From the NCBI GenBank assembly GCA_029931535.1, contig JAQPZY010001555.1, positions 744,001 to 808,000 of the forward strand: a stretch of 64,000 nucleotides of DNA, read 5' to 3'. Under the pieces are notes generated by a model. The model was not told the DNA's origin. It saw nothing but the letters and a program-made list of their open reading frames with translations, and searched no databases. Source of the DNA: Margaritifera margaritifera (Eukaryota; Mollusca; Bivalvia; Unionida; Margaritiferidae). A program made the position numbers and the translations under genes. Position 1 is the stretch's first letter, and every line of letters starts with the position of its first letter. Below are positions 1 through 12,508 of the stretch, piece after piece.

Positions 1-565
1 CAATGTTTTGAATTTAAATTTTTAAACTTTTGCATGTATGTTCATATTTATAGTCTCTGCTGGGTTGATGCTCATTATTATCATTATATATGTATTGCTA
101 CACCATATAAAAGTTCAAATGGTGGATAATATTTAAATTCTGCCGGAGAAACTATCTTTCAAAGTCAGAATAAGACCTTTATTTAAAACACATGAAGACA
201 TCTTTCTATTTAATATTATGCCTTTAGGTCATTTACACTATTTATTATGGGTTCAAGCCTTAATTTATGTGTTTTTGATGGGGTGATTATATTTGTAGCA
301 GATATTTGCTTGTGTGGCTTTCAGTAATTGTTCATAAACATAGTTATATGGTACTTAATGAGAGGATGGAGATGAAAACTCCATAGTAGAGCCTACTCAG
401 GCTGCCAACTAAGCTATTTTAAACTGTCAAAGATTGAAAAATGTTAAAAGAATATAGGTCAAAGGGATAACATGTACTTTCCACAGGTCTTATTTACCTT
501 GGTAGTAGGGAAACAGCAAATTAAAGTAAGTCTAACACAAAATTCCTTTTTTTTAAATTTTGGTT
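1..565. other. AT-rich non-coding sequence
   Basis: No exon, repeat array or regulatory signal could be supported here. Confidence 0.6.
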
Positions 566-1292
566 AAGACATTGACAAAGTGCAGCATGTAGCATAAGCT
601 GATATCCCCTTCTAATGAACCATTATACTTTAAGTATTATTAATTAGTAATAATAATTGTTAACTTACACTCTAAAATGTACACCAGAAATGTTCAAACA
701 GATCATTTGAATTACCTTTGTACAATTGATCTTAACATGGTTTTATGTCCCACATCAGCAAATCTCCATATTTATTATGTTTGGGATCAGAATTTCACAT
801 TCAGTACATCCTATATTATCTAATTGTACCTATAGTTGATCTGTTAGACATATATTTGGTTGAATGCATTTGAAATATCCCAAAATGTTATTATTGACGT
901 CATGATTGTGCTTATGTATGGTAATATATTTTAATTTTGTACCTTGACAGAGCACGGCATTGTATCATAAGCTGATATCACATTCTAATGAACCATTCTA
1001 CTTAATAATTGTAAACGGACTCTTAATAATACACCAGAAATGTTCAAACAGATCATTTGAATTATGTTGATCCTAATAAGTACATGGTACATGTCCCTTG
1101 TGTGCAAATGTCCATCCTTGTTTACAATTTTTGCATAGCAGAATTTCACATTTAGTTGATGATATAGGATCTGTTGGTACCTATAGTTGATCTGTGAGGC
1201 ACATAATTGGCTGTACGCCCTTGAAATATCCAAAAATGTTATTTCCATCACGAATTAGCGTACCTATCGTAATATATTCTAATTTAGTACAT
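566..1292 (+). repeat. Diverged tandem duplication, period about 350 bp
   Basis: Two copies (about 566-945 and 946-1292). Shared landmarks are ATAAGCTGATATC, ACACCAGAAATGTTCAAACA (681 and 1031) and ACCTATAGTTGATCTGT. Divergence suggests an old duplication. No coding potential. Confidence 0.75.
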
Positions 1293-2030
1293 TTGTCACT
1301 TAACTTTCCTCTATACTGATATGTACTAATTGTTGCACCAATGATCAAACCTCACCATCCCCACATTGCCTTAAACTTTATGTAGCCAGTGTACCTTATT
1401 AGTTATTTAGCCTGTAAATGGCTGAACTTACTCTGATAAACATACTTCTAGAAACCTGATATATTCTTGAAATGAATAGTCACTTTAATACATGTCCATT
1501 GCTTCCCATTTCTGACTGTTACTATGTCAAATTTAATGTTTTGTCCTGTGCTTGCACCTTTAATGCCATTTTGAAATCTCTATATCTAACCCATTTTCAC
1601 TTCATTTACCTACATTTTACTGGTCTATAAGATTTAAGTAAAACATGTTATATCCTTTCAGGTCTAGGCTGGTTTTTGGAACAAGGTGCAATAGTTGGAT
1701 TAGATTGGAAGCTCTCCAGCAGTCAGGTGGTGATACCAAGGTCTCATAAAGACCTGTCCAATGTACCTGCCATAAGTTACCAGGATTAGTTCATTCCACC
1801 ACACTGATATATAGTACCTGAAAGACATGGCTTAGATCTTAATGAGAGAGATCAACACCACTGTTCAGTAAGGTACAGCCTCCCTGGAGCTGTATTTTCC
1901 TATTACACTGTCGCCTTTTGTGGTTATTGACATTGAAATGCAATGGATTTTTGCTATAAAACATGGTACTGGTCCCATCAAAATGGGAAATTTGAGTGTG
2001 ATATTATTTCTACTAACAACTGGCTGAGGA
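1293..2030. other. Non-coding sequence upstream of the solo LTR
   Basis: AT-rich; nothing recognisable apart from short homopolymer runs. The LTR target duplication starts at 2031. Confidence 0.6.
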
Positions 2031-2035
2031 CCTGA

Positions 2036-3294
2036 TGTCACGGAATTGTATGGTTTATATCAATATGTATATGTGATCAAAAATGTATTCGGGTTTCGTT
2101 TCCGACTAGAGCGTTACTCGGGGGTTGTTTATTTTTTTCGGCTCTAGTTATTTTGAAATACTGAGCGCGATTCACCCCATGCTGCACGTGCAAATTGCCT
2201 GCAGTGAAAACTCACGTGCCTAGCTGCTGCGCATATCTGTCACAGCTAGAGTACATATAGAGCGAATTCTCTATAAACAAATTACACTACGATGAGTCTT
2301 GTCAGAAAGCTTACCTCTTTACGGGAGCAAAACTTCAGCTGTAGAGCTGTTCCATATGTATGGTTTGGTGGTGTGTGAAGTCACAGAACTCTGTGTGGTT
2401 TCGTGTGACGTGTACGCTGTGTCTGGTGACGTTGTTTCGGAAGAGTGTACTGGTTTTCTCGATGCGAGGGACCAAGGCTTCTCGATCAACGGGTCTGTGT
2501 TAATGTGAAGGCTCTCGAGGGACCCTTCAACAGACTGGGAGGGGTGGACCATGCGTGGTGGCTCCTTGACCATGGACTAGAGCGGGTGGAACCGTAGATA
2601 CATATTGGTAGTCAAACGGACGCCACGATAGTTATATTTATTGCGTGTTCCATTTGATTGTTATCTCAATATTGCTATCTGTGCAAAATTACATTCATTC
2701 CCATTTCAATATCGCTATATGTGTGATAGATTCATAATTTCATACATCCCCATTTCAATATCGTTATATGAACGACATATTCATAATTTCATACATCCCC
2801 ATTTCAATATCGTTATATGAACGACATATTCATAATTTCATACATCCCCATTTCAATATATGAACGACGGATTCATAAATTCATATTCCAACATCGCTTG
2901 TTAAATTGATAAATTGACGAGTTAACAGATTGATGGATAAATGAGTATTCTATTGATAAGTGCATAAATCACATGCTTTGGTCACCCTTGGTACTTAATA
3001 AGACCTTGTTTATATTGGGGTGTAAATCATATACTCTTATTTGTCGATTGGTGATAGGATGCTATTCACGTTTGTTTAAAATTCCATTTGTTAAATCCAT
3101 CTTTGATTTTTCTCGTTGAGTTACTTGTTGTTGATAGTTCCATGTTAGGAACTTTATAATTTTCCTTATCTTTTTGTTATAATGGTGTCAGATTTGTTCA
3201 TCTTTAAATTGCGTTTATAAATAAACATCTTATTAACGCAGTTGCTTTCGGTGTCTTCACTAATCCAGTCCCAACCCGGCTTCATCCTGTGACA
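2036..3294 (+). mobile_element. Solo LTR of an LTR retrotransposon
   Basis: 1,259 bp bounded by TGTCAC at 2036 and GTGACA at 3289-3294, an inverted pair of LTR-type ends (TG...CA). It is flanked by a 5-bp direct repeat CCTGA (2031-2035 and 3295-3299), the target-site duplication. Inside are a GC-richer promoter-like region (2080-2600) with CTATAAAC near 2270 and a likely polyadenylation signal AATAAA at 3219. No gag/pol sequence is adjacent, so it is a solo LTR left by LTR-LTR recombination. Orientation is inferred from the order of TATA-like and AATAAA signals. Superfamily not assigned. Confidence 0.85.
2692..2885 (+). repeat. 49-bp minisatellite inside the solo LTR
   Basis: About four copies of a 49-bp unit containing CCCCATTTCAATATCG and CATAATTTCATA; the last copy is shortened. 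It expands the LTR length. Confidence 0.85.
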
Positions 3295-3299
3295 CCTGA

Positions 3300-6036
3300 C
3301 ACAATAAATCTGGAGCACAGCACTTGTCATTGTTTCTTTAGTGTGTACATCTATATACATTTGAACAGGCATATTGCAATTTGCTGCAAAAATCACTGGG
3401 AGCTATCTTGCTTCACTACTCCTGGACAAAATGTTACGAGTTGTACAGACCCAAGCTACCACTTGTTTTAAATACCATTCATTGGTCAACTTTGTTGTCT
3501 AAAATTTGTCAGTTTCATTTTTAACATTTGTATGACAATTTTATTTTACGCTAAAATTTTGTTTTCTAAATTTAAATTTTCATTTAAATTTCTATTAAAA
3601 TTTAATTTATCAATGTTTATTTTTCAACATATTTTCAGATAGAAATTAACTTGTATTACAATTAATTTTTTATTGCATTGAAAAATTCCTAGAATTCCTA
3701 TAATTAAGGAAGATATAGCAAATTTAGTTTTGGCGTCTCAAAAGCGCTTGGTCCAAAACTTGCACCCTGTGGAACACCAACACTATACACTTTCTGACAG
3801 TTGTCACACACCTTCTTTCCTATGAAAATCAAAAAGACCCCATGAGTAAAGTGGAAAAAGGTGTGGCAAGCATATATAAGAGTTCGACTAAAATTGGCCA
3901 TAAATAGGTTGAACTGATAGGACTCATATCACAATTATTACTTTTGATTCAATACCCACGATTGTAGTCCCAGTCTATTTTTAGAACATTTTTTCCTCTC
4001 ATTTTGGTGGTGATACATGAGTTAGATGATTTAGGCATTCTTGGTATTGATTGAAAGGAAATTGTTCATTCTTTAGAATATGAGCATTATGGTGTGGCTG
4101 TCTGTGTGTATTTGGGGGTCAGTGCACAGGGAGTAATGAGGCATCGCTGCTGGTCCGGAAGAGAAATCTGTGACCCATTGCACGTTGTTTTGTTTCCAGT
4201 CCAGCTTCTCGAAAACATGACAGATAACCTATGATAAGAACTTCACCGTGAGTTTATCTTTGAAGATACTTTAGATTAACATATGATTTATTAGGATTTA
4301 GAGACACTTGAAAGTTCGGTACTCACAAACAAATGTATGGTCTATATAGGAAAATAATTGTGATCTGAGTCCATCAAGATACCAATTCCGCAAATCCGGG
4401 GGTTGGGGATGGGGCGACACATTGTATTTCAAAAAAAACAACAACCTTAGCTGTGATTGTTGCATTATGTAAGAGTTGTTGCTTCTGTCAGGCTTTAAAA
4501 ACAATTGTGTTTATTGGCTACATGTAAGATCATGTTAATTCAGATCTAAATCATGTTTTGTATTTTTTATGATTTTTAAAATGTGATACTCATCATTGAA
4601 ACTGTCTTTGTTGTGACAGGATAACTCCTACCCTGTTTAGTTCTGGCAGAGTTATATCTTAAGTGCTGTGGAGTACATGGTTCTTTCCTTGACAAATTGT
4701 CAATCTAAGATTTCTTTTTATCATAGTGTATGAAACTCATGCTGAAGTCGGGCAAAATGTGTATTTTGTTTCACCAAACGTTAGCACTGAGGTCTTTGGA
4801 ACAAATAATTGGTACTGTAATACTGAGGGGGCATTGTTCAAGTCAATCTCGTTGAGTGAACAAACAAAACCAAGGAAAATCGTCATTAATAAACATGTCA
4901 TACTTAAAAATGTTTCTTTTCTTGTAAATAAACTTGCAAACAAATAGAGATAGGTTCAATGGTGCAAATAGTTGAAGAGAAATTATATTTTTAACCTGCA
5001 ACTATGCAATCAAAATTAAAAATTTACTTGATCACTTAAAAAGTAAAGATCTTTATGCTTGACTTACTTAGTTCAAACGAACTGTGGTAAATGATTTTTC
5101 ATCTCATGTCAATCATAAAGAATTTGTGAACAAAACTCGTGGACCATTCATATGATACATGATATGACTTCTTGTAAAGAAAATTTCCAATTTGTGCTGC
5201 TTTCGTTATCTTCACTACTCTTTAATGTAAAACATACTTGCCAGGAAAGTTTGACCATATTGCCTTTTTTATAAGATAAAACTTTACCAGTCAGGTGAGT
5301 CAAGTAACCCTAAATTGCATAAATCAAATTAGTCTTTACGGAGAACAATGAATTTTATATTATATCCATAAATAGATAATATAATATACAAACTGAAATG
5401 AACCTATCAAACCGTTGCATGTCCTTCCAAACATTCTTGACTACCTCCACAAAAATGTAACATTCTTCGTGCGAAATTATCTTTATTTGTGAAAAGCACT
5501 TGCCATCTAGAGAACAAGAAAAAAACATGGACATTTTTTTTTCATTTCCTCATTGACGAATTATGCAACATGGTTGGACAGGATAGACGTCTGTTCGAGA
5601 GTTCGAAAATGGGAGCATTGTGTGCAAAATTACTTTTAAAACAAAGAAGGAAAAAAAAACAGTTTGAGTGTTCTAATTCCCGGAACATGTTTTCCACGAA
5701 AAAAGTAAAATAATCTTCAGCAATCTTTCAATGACGGATGTATGAATTTAATTATAACCTTGTGTCTTAAGATCTTTCTAACGATCCTGTTTTAATTTAA
5801 TTACCAATAATATTCTATTTAATTTGGTATAATAACAAGATAGGGATCTTAAATTTATCACAGATAAAAGGGGTGAAATTACGCTTGAACTGTATTGGAT
5901 AACTGGCAATGGTGGTGAAGCTTAGCTGTTCCAAAACCTGAAAGTTAGAGTATGGTTTGAAGGTTCCACCTCCTAAGTTATTCCGAATTGAGCGATTTAA
6001 AGTGGTCTCATCAGCAATGCAAATTTCAGCAGCCTG
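3300..6036. other. AT-rich intergenic sequence
   Basis: Only short ORFs that lack splice-site support or similarity to known families. A run of alternating ATTTAAATTT-like sequence lies at 3540-3620. Nothing else supported. Confidence 0.5.
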
Positions 6037-6800
6037 TAATACAATAGGAAATGATTTTGTGATAATTCTTTGTCTGGGTCTGTTTAATAAGAGAATTCTA
6101 TTAGGGAGGGATTGTATCATAATAGCATTTCTCTGGGTCTGTCTGATAATATAATTATGTTAGGAAGGGATTGTATGACAATTCTTTATCTGGGTCTGTC
6201 CTATAACATAATTATGTTAGGAAGGGATTGTATGACAATTCTTTATCTGGGTCTGTCTAAAAACATAAGTATGTTAGGAAGGGATTGTATGACAATTCTT
6301 TATCTGGGTCTGTCTGATAACATATTTATGTTAAGAAATTATTTTTGGTGCACTTTTTCTCTTGCTGGGCTGCTAACAGAATTCTGTTAGGGAGGGATTT
6401 TATCATAATAGCATTTCTCTCGTTCTGTCCGATAACGTAATTCTGTTAGAAAGGGATTATATGACAATTCTTTATCTGGGTCTGTCTAAAAACATAAGTA
6501 TGTTAGGCAGGGATTGTATGACAATTCATTATCTGGGTCTGTCCTATAACATAATTCTGTTAGAAAGGGATTGTATGACAATTCTTTATCTGGGTCTGTC
6601 CTATAACATAATTCTGTTAGAAAGGGATGGTATGACAATTCTTTATCTGGGTCTGTCCTATATAATTCTGTTAGAAAGGGATGGTATGACAATTCTTTAT
6701 CTGGATCTGTCTATAAACATCATTATGTTAGGTAGGGATTGTAGGTCAACTCTTTCTCTTGCTGGGCTGCTAACAGAATTCTGATAGAGTGATTGTATGA
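6037..6800 (+). repeat. Minisatellite, unit about 57-60 bp
   Basis: About twelve copies of a unit with GGGATTGTATGACAATTC and TATCTGGGTCTGTC. A longer-period pattern is visible: GCTGGGCTGCTAACAGAATT occurs at about 6364 and 6753, so a block of several units was itself duplicated. Confidence 0.9.
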
Positions 6801-8672
6801 TACTCTTTTTTATGGTTCTATTTGCCAAATGAATTTTGTTAGGAAGAGACTGTATGATTATTCTTTGTACTGGTACTGTGGAATCTACTAAAATAATTCT
6901 GTTTCTGCTTGGCCCTTTCTGTTGTGAAGTGATTGTCAGCTGACGGAATTCTGTTAAGCGACTTCAAGAAACAAATTAGGATTTTAACCGCTGCTGCCTT
7001 GTATGAAATAGAAAAAAAAGTTTCTGAAAATTACAAAGACGGTGTCTTGTTAATTAACTTGCAGTAGATGCTGGCACTACAAAAGTTTAAAGGCAAAAAA
7101 TTTACTGAACTTGACAGTATGGAAACATGTAAACTGTAAAATAAGGCTGCAACATTTACAAAACTTTCTAAATGTGTACAATATTCAAAACGATGTCGTT
7201 TATTTGAAATGATTAGGAACTCAACCTTTCCCCCTATCTACCTGTTCGGCATACATAACAGCTGACTATTATAATGTGCATGCTGTACCTCACTCAGCTT
7301 GTGAAAATTTTGTTTGCTGTTCATCTTTTACCACTTATTATGATATGATTCGGTATGTAAGGTATGTTTTTTGTTGATAATATCTGACAATTTAGGTAAA
7401 ATATCCCAAGGATTTGTTGTGATATTGTTTCCTACTGCTACATACATGTACATGAAACAAACAGATAATGCAACTGGATTTACTGTGTGGTCATGCACAT
7501 GGGATGTTTTTGCAGGATCTACAATGTCTAAGAAACTATATGATGGCTTAAAAATTCGAAATGGTGTTTCTTTAAATTAAAATTTTAATCGGCAAACATT
7601 CTGTTACCAAGCATATTTTTCAAAGGTAAATAATGTAGTTTCAATAAAATTTAATCAGCATTATATACATATATATATCAGTAAATCAACCGGATGTGTA
7701 ATTTTGTGTAATGTATGCTACAACCGATTCTTGTCAACTTTGGCTTTTTCATCAAGATGCTACATTTTGTGTGAAAATCATACATACTGAATTAGACTAT
7801 CCTACCATATTTAATTTTTCCCAGCATAACTTTCCCATGGATTCATTTAATTAATTTGGTTTAAAAATCTTTATGGACAAAGCAGTGTATAAATTTAATT
7901 ATCATTTTATTTAATAATCATCATATGGAGTTATGACCCCTGCTAGACTAATACTTTGTTAATACACAAAAACTATATTATTATTATTGGATAACACTGA
8001 ATTTTGGCATGAAGCTTCAGACTGCAAAGACCTAGGTTTAGTTTTATTGTTGGCACTCTACAACATAAGGTGGAGTTATGGCCCCTGATCATAAAAAAAA
8101 AAACACCTTGTTTTGTTTCAGATTATACTGAAAGTGGGCAATGTTTTGATGATACCTAAGTAAACAACTCTAGTTTTTCTTATTGGAAATAAAATTTCTT
8201 TATTTTCCTATTGTTAATATATATCGGGGTAGAATTTCATCAACATTTCTCTAGTGATTCAAAAATTACAATCTTCACACAAAAACAAGGTCACAAATTA
8301 AGATTTTCACTTGATCTTGACCTTTGAACTGGGAACCTGAATATGGTACATGACATGTTTACTAGTCGTGATGTATATCAGAGTTAGGTCTCCTCAAAAT
8401 ATATCCACTAGCTGAAAAATTAAAGATTCACATAAAAATTGGTGGTGATGTTACCTTTCCTTTTCCTTTTCCTCTGAACTTGACTTTTGTCCTGCTATGG
8501 TAGTTTTTACACATTTTTTCAGCTATGATATACATCTGGGTAAGGTTTCGTTAAAATATTTCCAGTAGTTAAACCATTACATCCTCGACATGGAAAAAAG
8601 TGTTTAAAATGTTGGTTATTCTTTGCTGTGACCTTGACCTTTAAGGTAAAGACCTAACTATAATACACAACA
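6801..8672. other. Intergenic sequence with dispersed repeat remnants
   Basis: AT-rich sequence. Around 7930-8650 there are phrases such as GAGTTATGACCCCTG, GAGTTATGGCCCCTG and TGACCTTGACCTTT, typical of diverged, ancient dispersed repeats also seen at 26.3-26.7 kb and 38.9-40.2 kb. No exon supported. Confidence 0.45.
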
Positions 8673-8862
8673 GTTATTATAAGTAGATCCCAATTTTAAT
8701 CAGGCTGTATTATCACAGAGTTTATTATAAGTAGATCCCAATTTTAATCAGGCTGTATTATCACAGAGTTTATTATAAGTAGATCCAATTTTAATCAGGT
8801 TGTATTATCACAGAGTTTATTATAAGTAGATCCCAATTTTAATCAGGTCGTATTATCCCCAA
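8673..8862 (+). repeat. 48-bp minisatellite, four copies
   Basis: Unit includes ATTATAAGTAGATCCCAATT and CAGGCTGTATTATCACAGAG. Copies two and three differ by a single-base deletion and a C/T change. Confidence 0.9.
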
Positions 8863-9649
8863 GTTTAGGTCATAAACATCAATTGATGTAGAACACATGT
8901 AACTTTCAAAATAAAACATTTAACACAATACTTTAACATTGTTCACACCAACACTGCAGATGGAAAAGTGACACCCATGTCTAACCATTAACAGGCGAGA
9001 TAAAAAGATACAAAAATGTCTGATCTTAACATTTATAAAAAGATATCAAGACTTTATCTTTCAGTAGTCTGTCTAGTAAAATTTATAAATAAAACACAAG
9101 ATAAAGACTAAATCATTATTTATTTCTTATAAGATGTGTACAAAAAAAACCTGTAAAAAATAAATCACTAAATGATTATACAAAATATTATTATTAGAAC
9201 AAATCTTTTATAAAACAGCTGATACAGGTATTACTGTCACAAGTTTCTTGTTTAAATCTTCAACTTAAATTGTTTTTTGTTTTACAATTTTAAAATCAGT
9301 GATTTCTCCAGGATTTTCACCAAGAGGGAATTCCCCATTTGATCAAGTAGGATAGAACTTGCATGGTCAGATTTAACCTTTTTGTTAATATCGATGAATG
9401 TTACAGGGTCTGTCATGTTCATTGTGCAATTTTCACGTGCTCACTCATTTTTAAGGGGGGGGGGCAAGGGGCACAATCTGCATCATGAAGAAAATACTGA
9501 AAATGTCACAAAATTTACAGTCCAAGTGTGTTCATATTGCTTGTAGGTATGAGACTTAATATAAAGTATACCATGCTATTAGAGCCAATGGAGAGAATGT
9601 TACTTTAAACTTTGTGCAAAACGATGATAGCAAAAATCATCACTTCATT

Positions 9650-10020
9650 ACTGCACAGCTCAAAAATGACATGATCATTGCATTATGATGTCATCAATAT
9701 CACGTCACTTAATACCTAGGTGTATCTTAGAACTATGAATTATGGTAGAGATTGGATATAAAATTACATGGTTACAGCTTCTGTTTCTTACCGAATAAGG
9801 AAAATGAAAAATTGTCTTTATAATTTTAATAATCATAATAACAGTCCTGTGAAAGAAAATAATTTATTCAACAAAAGTATTCAAGACCTTGGAAAATCTT
9901 AAGCAATTTATGACCTGCCATAAATCGACAACATAGGTTTTCTATTGTGATAGTCCAATTTCCAAAGATGTGACATACTGATAATTTCACTCACCAACAT
10001 GAACTTTTAATTGTGTATTC
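9650..10020 (+). repeat. Dispersed repeat, block 1 (copy 1)
   Basis: About 370 bp that aligns, with divergence, to 27490-27860. Shared phrases include GCATTATGATGTCATCA-like, AATCATAATAACAGTCCTGT and TGACATACTGATAATTTCAC-like sequence. Same order as block 2 downstream. Confidence 0.7.
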
Positions 10021-10720
10021 GATAAGAAGAGCATGCGATCTTCATCCTGTGGAAATCTGATAAATTTGTAATTACTCCTTCTATTATTTTATTGATAATT
10101 TGGTGACAGGGGTATTTTTTCCCATAATCTTCGAAAAAATAATGACCCTAACTTGGGGATCAGAGACGCCAACTCATAAGCATGCTTGTGAAGATTACTA
10201 GCATCAATTTGTCTGAATCTGTCCAGAATGGATAACAAATTCGTGAAAAGTAACAAATTTCTATACTGAGCCTATATATACCTGAACACAGTCAGTAACA
10301 ATTAAAGTCCAATGAGAACAAATTGCATATCCTGTCCCTCCAATTCCATGGCCTTGAATTAGTTCAACATTTTTGGTCAAAACAATGGCTATAAACACTA
10401 GTTTTTCCCACAAATTATCTGCATCATCTTTTTCTCTTAACATCTGCTGCCATTTTTCACCCATTTACAGTCTAGCTGACTGGTTTTTGTTATCTACATT
10501 CCGTTTGTTACATTGAAAAACCATATTCGATGTATCAGTCGATCATATTGGTGCTGAAGTAATTTTCTCCCTACCTGTATCCACATAGAAAACTCCTGTT
10601 CCAAATTTTATCCCTCCAAATTTGTATTATCTGGAATTTTTTCAATATAATTTCGAATGTGGAATTTTCATTAAAATTTTATAATTTCACCAAATCCATA
10701 ATGGTTTGCATCTCAAGGGG
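10021..10720. other. Interior of the dispersed repeat; short minus ORF
   Basis: Lies between repeat blocks 1 and 2. A 67-codon minus-strand ORF (10464-10261) contains KWQQML and GHGIGGTGYA and passes a possible donor (CAG|GTATAT). I do not recognise it; it may be part of the repeat element or a stray exon. Confidence 0.35.
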
Positions 10721-10890
10721 ATATATATTCAACTAAGAGTGGCACAAAAAACAACACACCAACCTATAGATTTGTATGTGCTTTTGGATTATTTGGATCC
10801 TCAGCTATGCAAAAATATAAAAATTTTAAAATGTTAAATACTCCTATATGTCACAAGTAATCATCCTTAAAAGAGAACAATTCTGAAAGC
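10720..10890 (+). repeat. Dispersed repeat, block 2 (copy 1)
   Basis: Matches 29680-29840: GATATATATTCAACTAAGAGT versus GATAGATATTCAGCTAAGAG and the ending AAAAGNNATCATCCTT. Together with block 1 it defines a longer element present twice in the window. Confidence 0.6.
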
Positions 10891-11344
10891 TGAAGAAACG
10901 AAATGATAATTTTTCTCTATCCAACCTGAAAATTATAAAATTTACATCCATAAAATGAGAACTGAGATTAAGTTTCCAGGATAATCTAGATACACGTAAA
11001 TTCGTTAAACATCTTTCTTGGTAATGTTAATTCCAGAAGAGGAGTAAAAATGACTAAGAAAAATGTACGGTCAATGCTAATGTTCACATTATTTTAAGAT
11101 CCTGATATTTACATATAGTTTACTTAAACCTATTTATCATGAAAAGCGTTTTGTATAATTCTTGTACAGATACCAATATGCACATGAAATTATGAAATAT
11201 TTACAATATATTCTTATGATATGGTAATTCATGGATAATAACATACAATCTATTAGTAACAGAAATGAGGAAAAATGTATACATTTGTTAAAAAGTTCAC
11301 ATAAATATTCTGATGAAATTGCTGTGCACAGTTAGAGCCAGTAG

Positions 11345-11640
11345 AATAATTAAAAAGAAAAAAAGGTTCAAGAACATGTAAGATGTTATGTTCAAATGTT
11401 CATGTAATTGAAAATGGAAAAAGGGTCACTAACATGTAAGAGCTTGTGTTCAAATAATTCAAATGGAAAAAGGTCACAAACATGTAAGAAACTGTTTTCA
11501 AATGTTCAATTAATTCAAAATGGAAAAAGGTTTAAGAACATGTAAGAGCTTGTTCTAAAGTGTTCATCAAATTCAAAATGGAAAAGACTCAAAAACATGC
11601 ATGATTTTATGTTTTAGTGTTCATATAATTCAAAATGAAA
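11345..11640 (+). repeat. Minisatellite, unit about 60 bp, five copies
   Basis: Units share AAATGGAAAAAGG, AACATGTAAGA and TTCAAATGTTCA. Moderately diverged. Confidence 0.8.
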
Positions 11641-11800
11641 GCTTGTCTATTTGTTAGCAAAGTCTGAAAGAAAACAATCATTTCTGTTGGAAAAAAAATT
11701 CTGTTGAATATATTTATGTGTTGAGAAGTTACCTCTTTTCAGGTAGCTACTCATAAATTCTGGAAAACAATTTAGTCTTCTGGGACACTGGAAGTTAGGA

Positions 11801-12056
11801 TTGATTTGTTTTTTTGGTTTTGTGGGTTTAATGCCATTTTTCAGCACATGATAGGCTATACATGGCAGCCAATATATTTGGTGGAGGAAGAACCCGGGAA
11901 GACCCCAGGAAGAACCTACAACCCAAGGGAAGCTACTGGCAAGCTTTCTCACATACCCACATTGTCCGAGCCAAGACTTGAACCCACGCAGACAGAAATG
12001 AGATGTGAGTGATCTGTACAGGCGAGCACCTTAGACCACTCTGCCACCTAGGGCCT
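11801..12056 (-). mobile_element. tRNA-derived SINE, family 1, copy 1
   Basis: 256 bp on the minus strand between 13-bp direct repeats CTGGAAGTTAGGA (11788-11800 and 12057-12069). The 5' end (12056 side) is tRNA-like, with a GGTGGCAGAGTGGTCTAAGG A-box region and a GTGGGTTCAAGTC B-box region, followed by an unrelated body (CTTGCCAGTAGCTTC) and an A/C-rich tail. The perfect target duplication shows an intact insertion by LINE machinery. Confidence 0.9.
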
Positions 12057-12294
12057 CTGGAAGTTAGGAATGAAGTAGGCCCATTGTTTTGCATGTAAGA
12101 CTTTTTGGCATAATGTTCAGTTGATATCAGCCTTTTTAATGAAAAGGAGTAACTTAACAATTAGGGTTTAGTACCTTGGCACTGTATTAAACGCGAAGGA
12201 CATTTTTCTCTATGCTAGATCACAAGAATAAGTTTCAATAAATGGATCTATAATAAGTACTGTCCATCATAAACATGGCCCACTCAGAGGTACC

Positions 12295-12508
12295 TTATAT
12301 ACTTGCTTATAAGTCGAGTCAAACTGCAAACAACATACAACCGGATCCGACATCGCATAATGTGATGGCAGATCAGGGTCTATGTTGTTTGTTCCACTGA
12401 TTACTCCTAACAAACCACAGAGACCCAAATCTGCAGGCACATTATGCAAAGGCAAATCAAAGTATGTGCAGTCTGCAGTTGGACTTGAATTATAAGCGAA
12501 TATATACA
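12295..12508. mobile_element. Nested-hairpin MITE, copy 1
   Basis: Ends are inverted repeats (TATACTTGCTTATAAGTCGAG and its diverged complement near 12485-12507). Each half contains its own hairpin around GCATAATG (arms with CAGATCAGGGTCTATG). About 210 bp, flanked by AT-rich sequence. Confidence 0.75.

Noticed and set aside
2299..2573. Overlapping ORFs on both strands near 2.3-2.6 kb
   Set aside because: They lie inside the solo LTR, in its GC-richer promoter/leader zone, and resemble no protein.
10261..10464. 67-codon minus ORF with GHGIGGTGYA
   Set aside because: Protein-like but in the interior of a dispersed repeat and unrecognised; noted under the repeat rather than called a gene.
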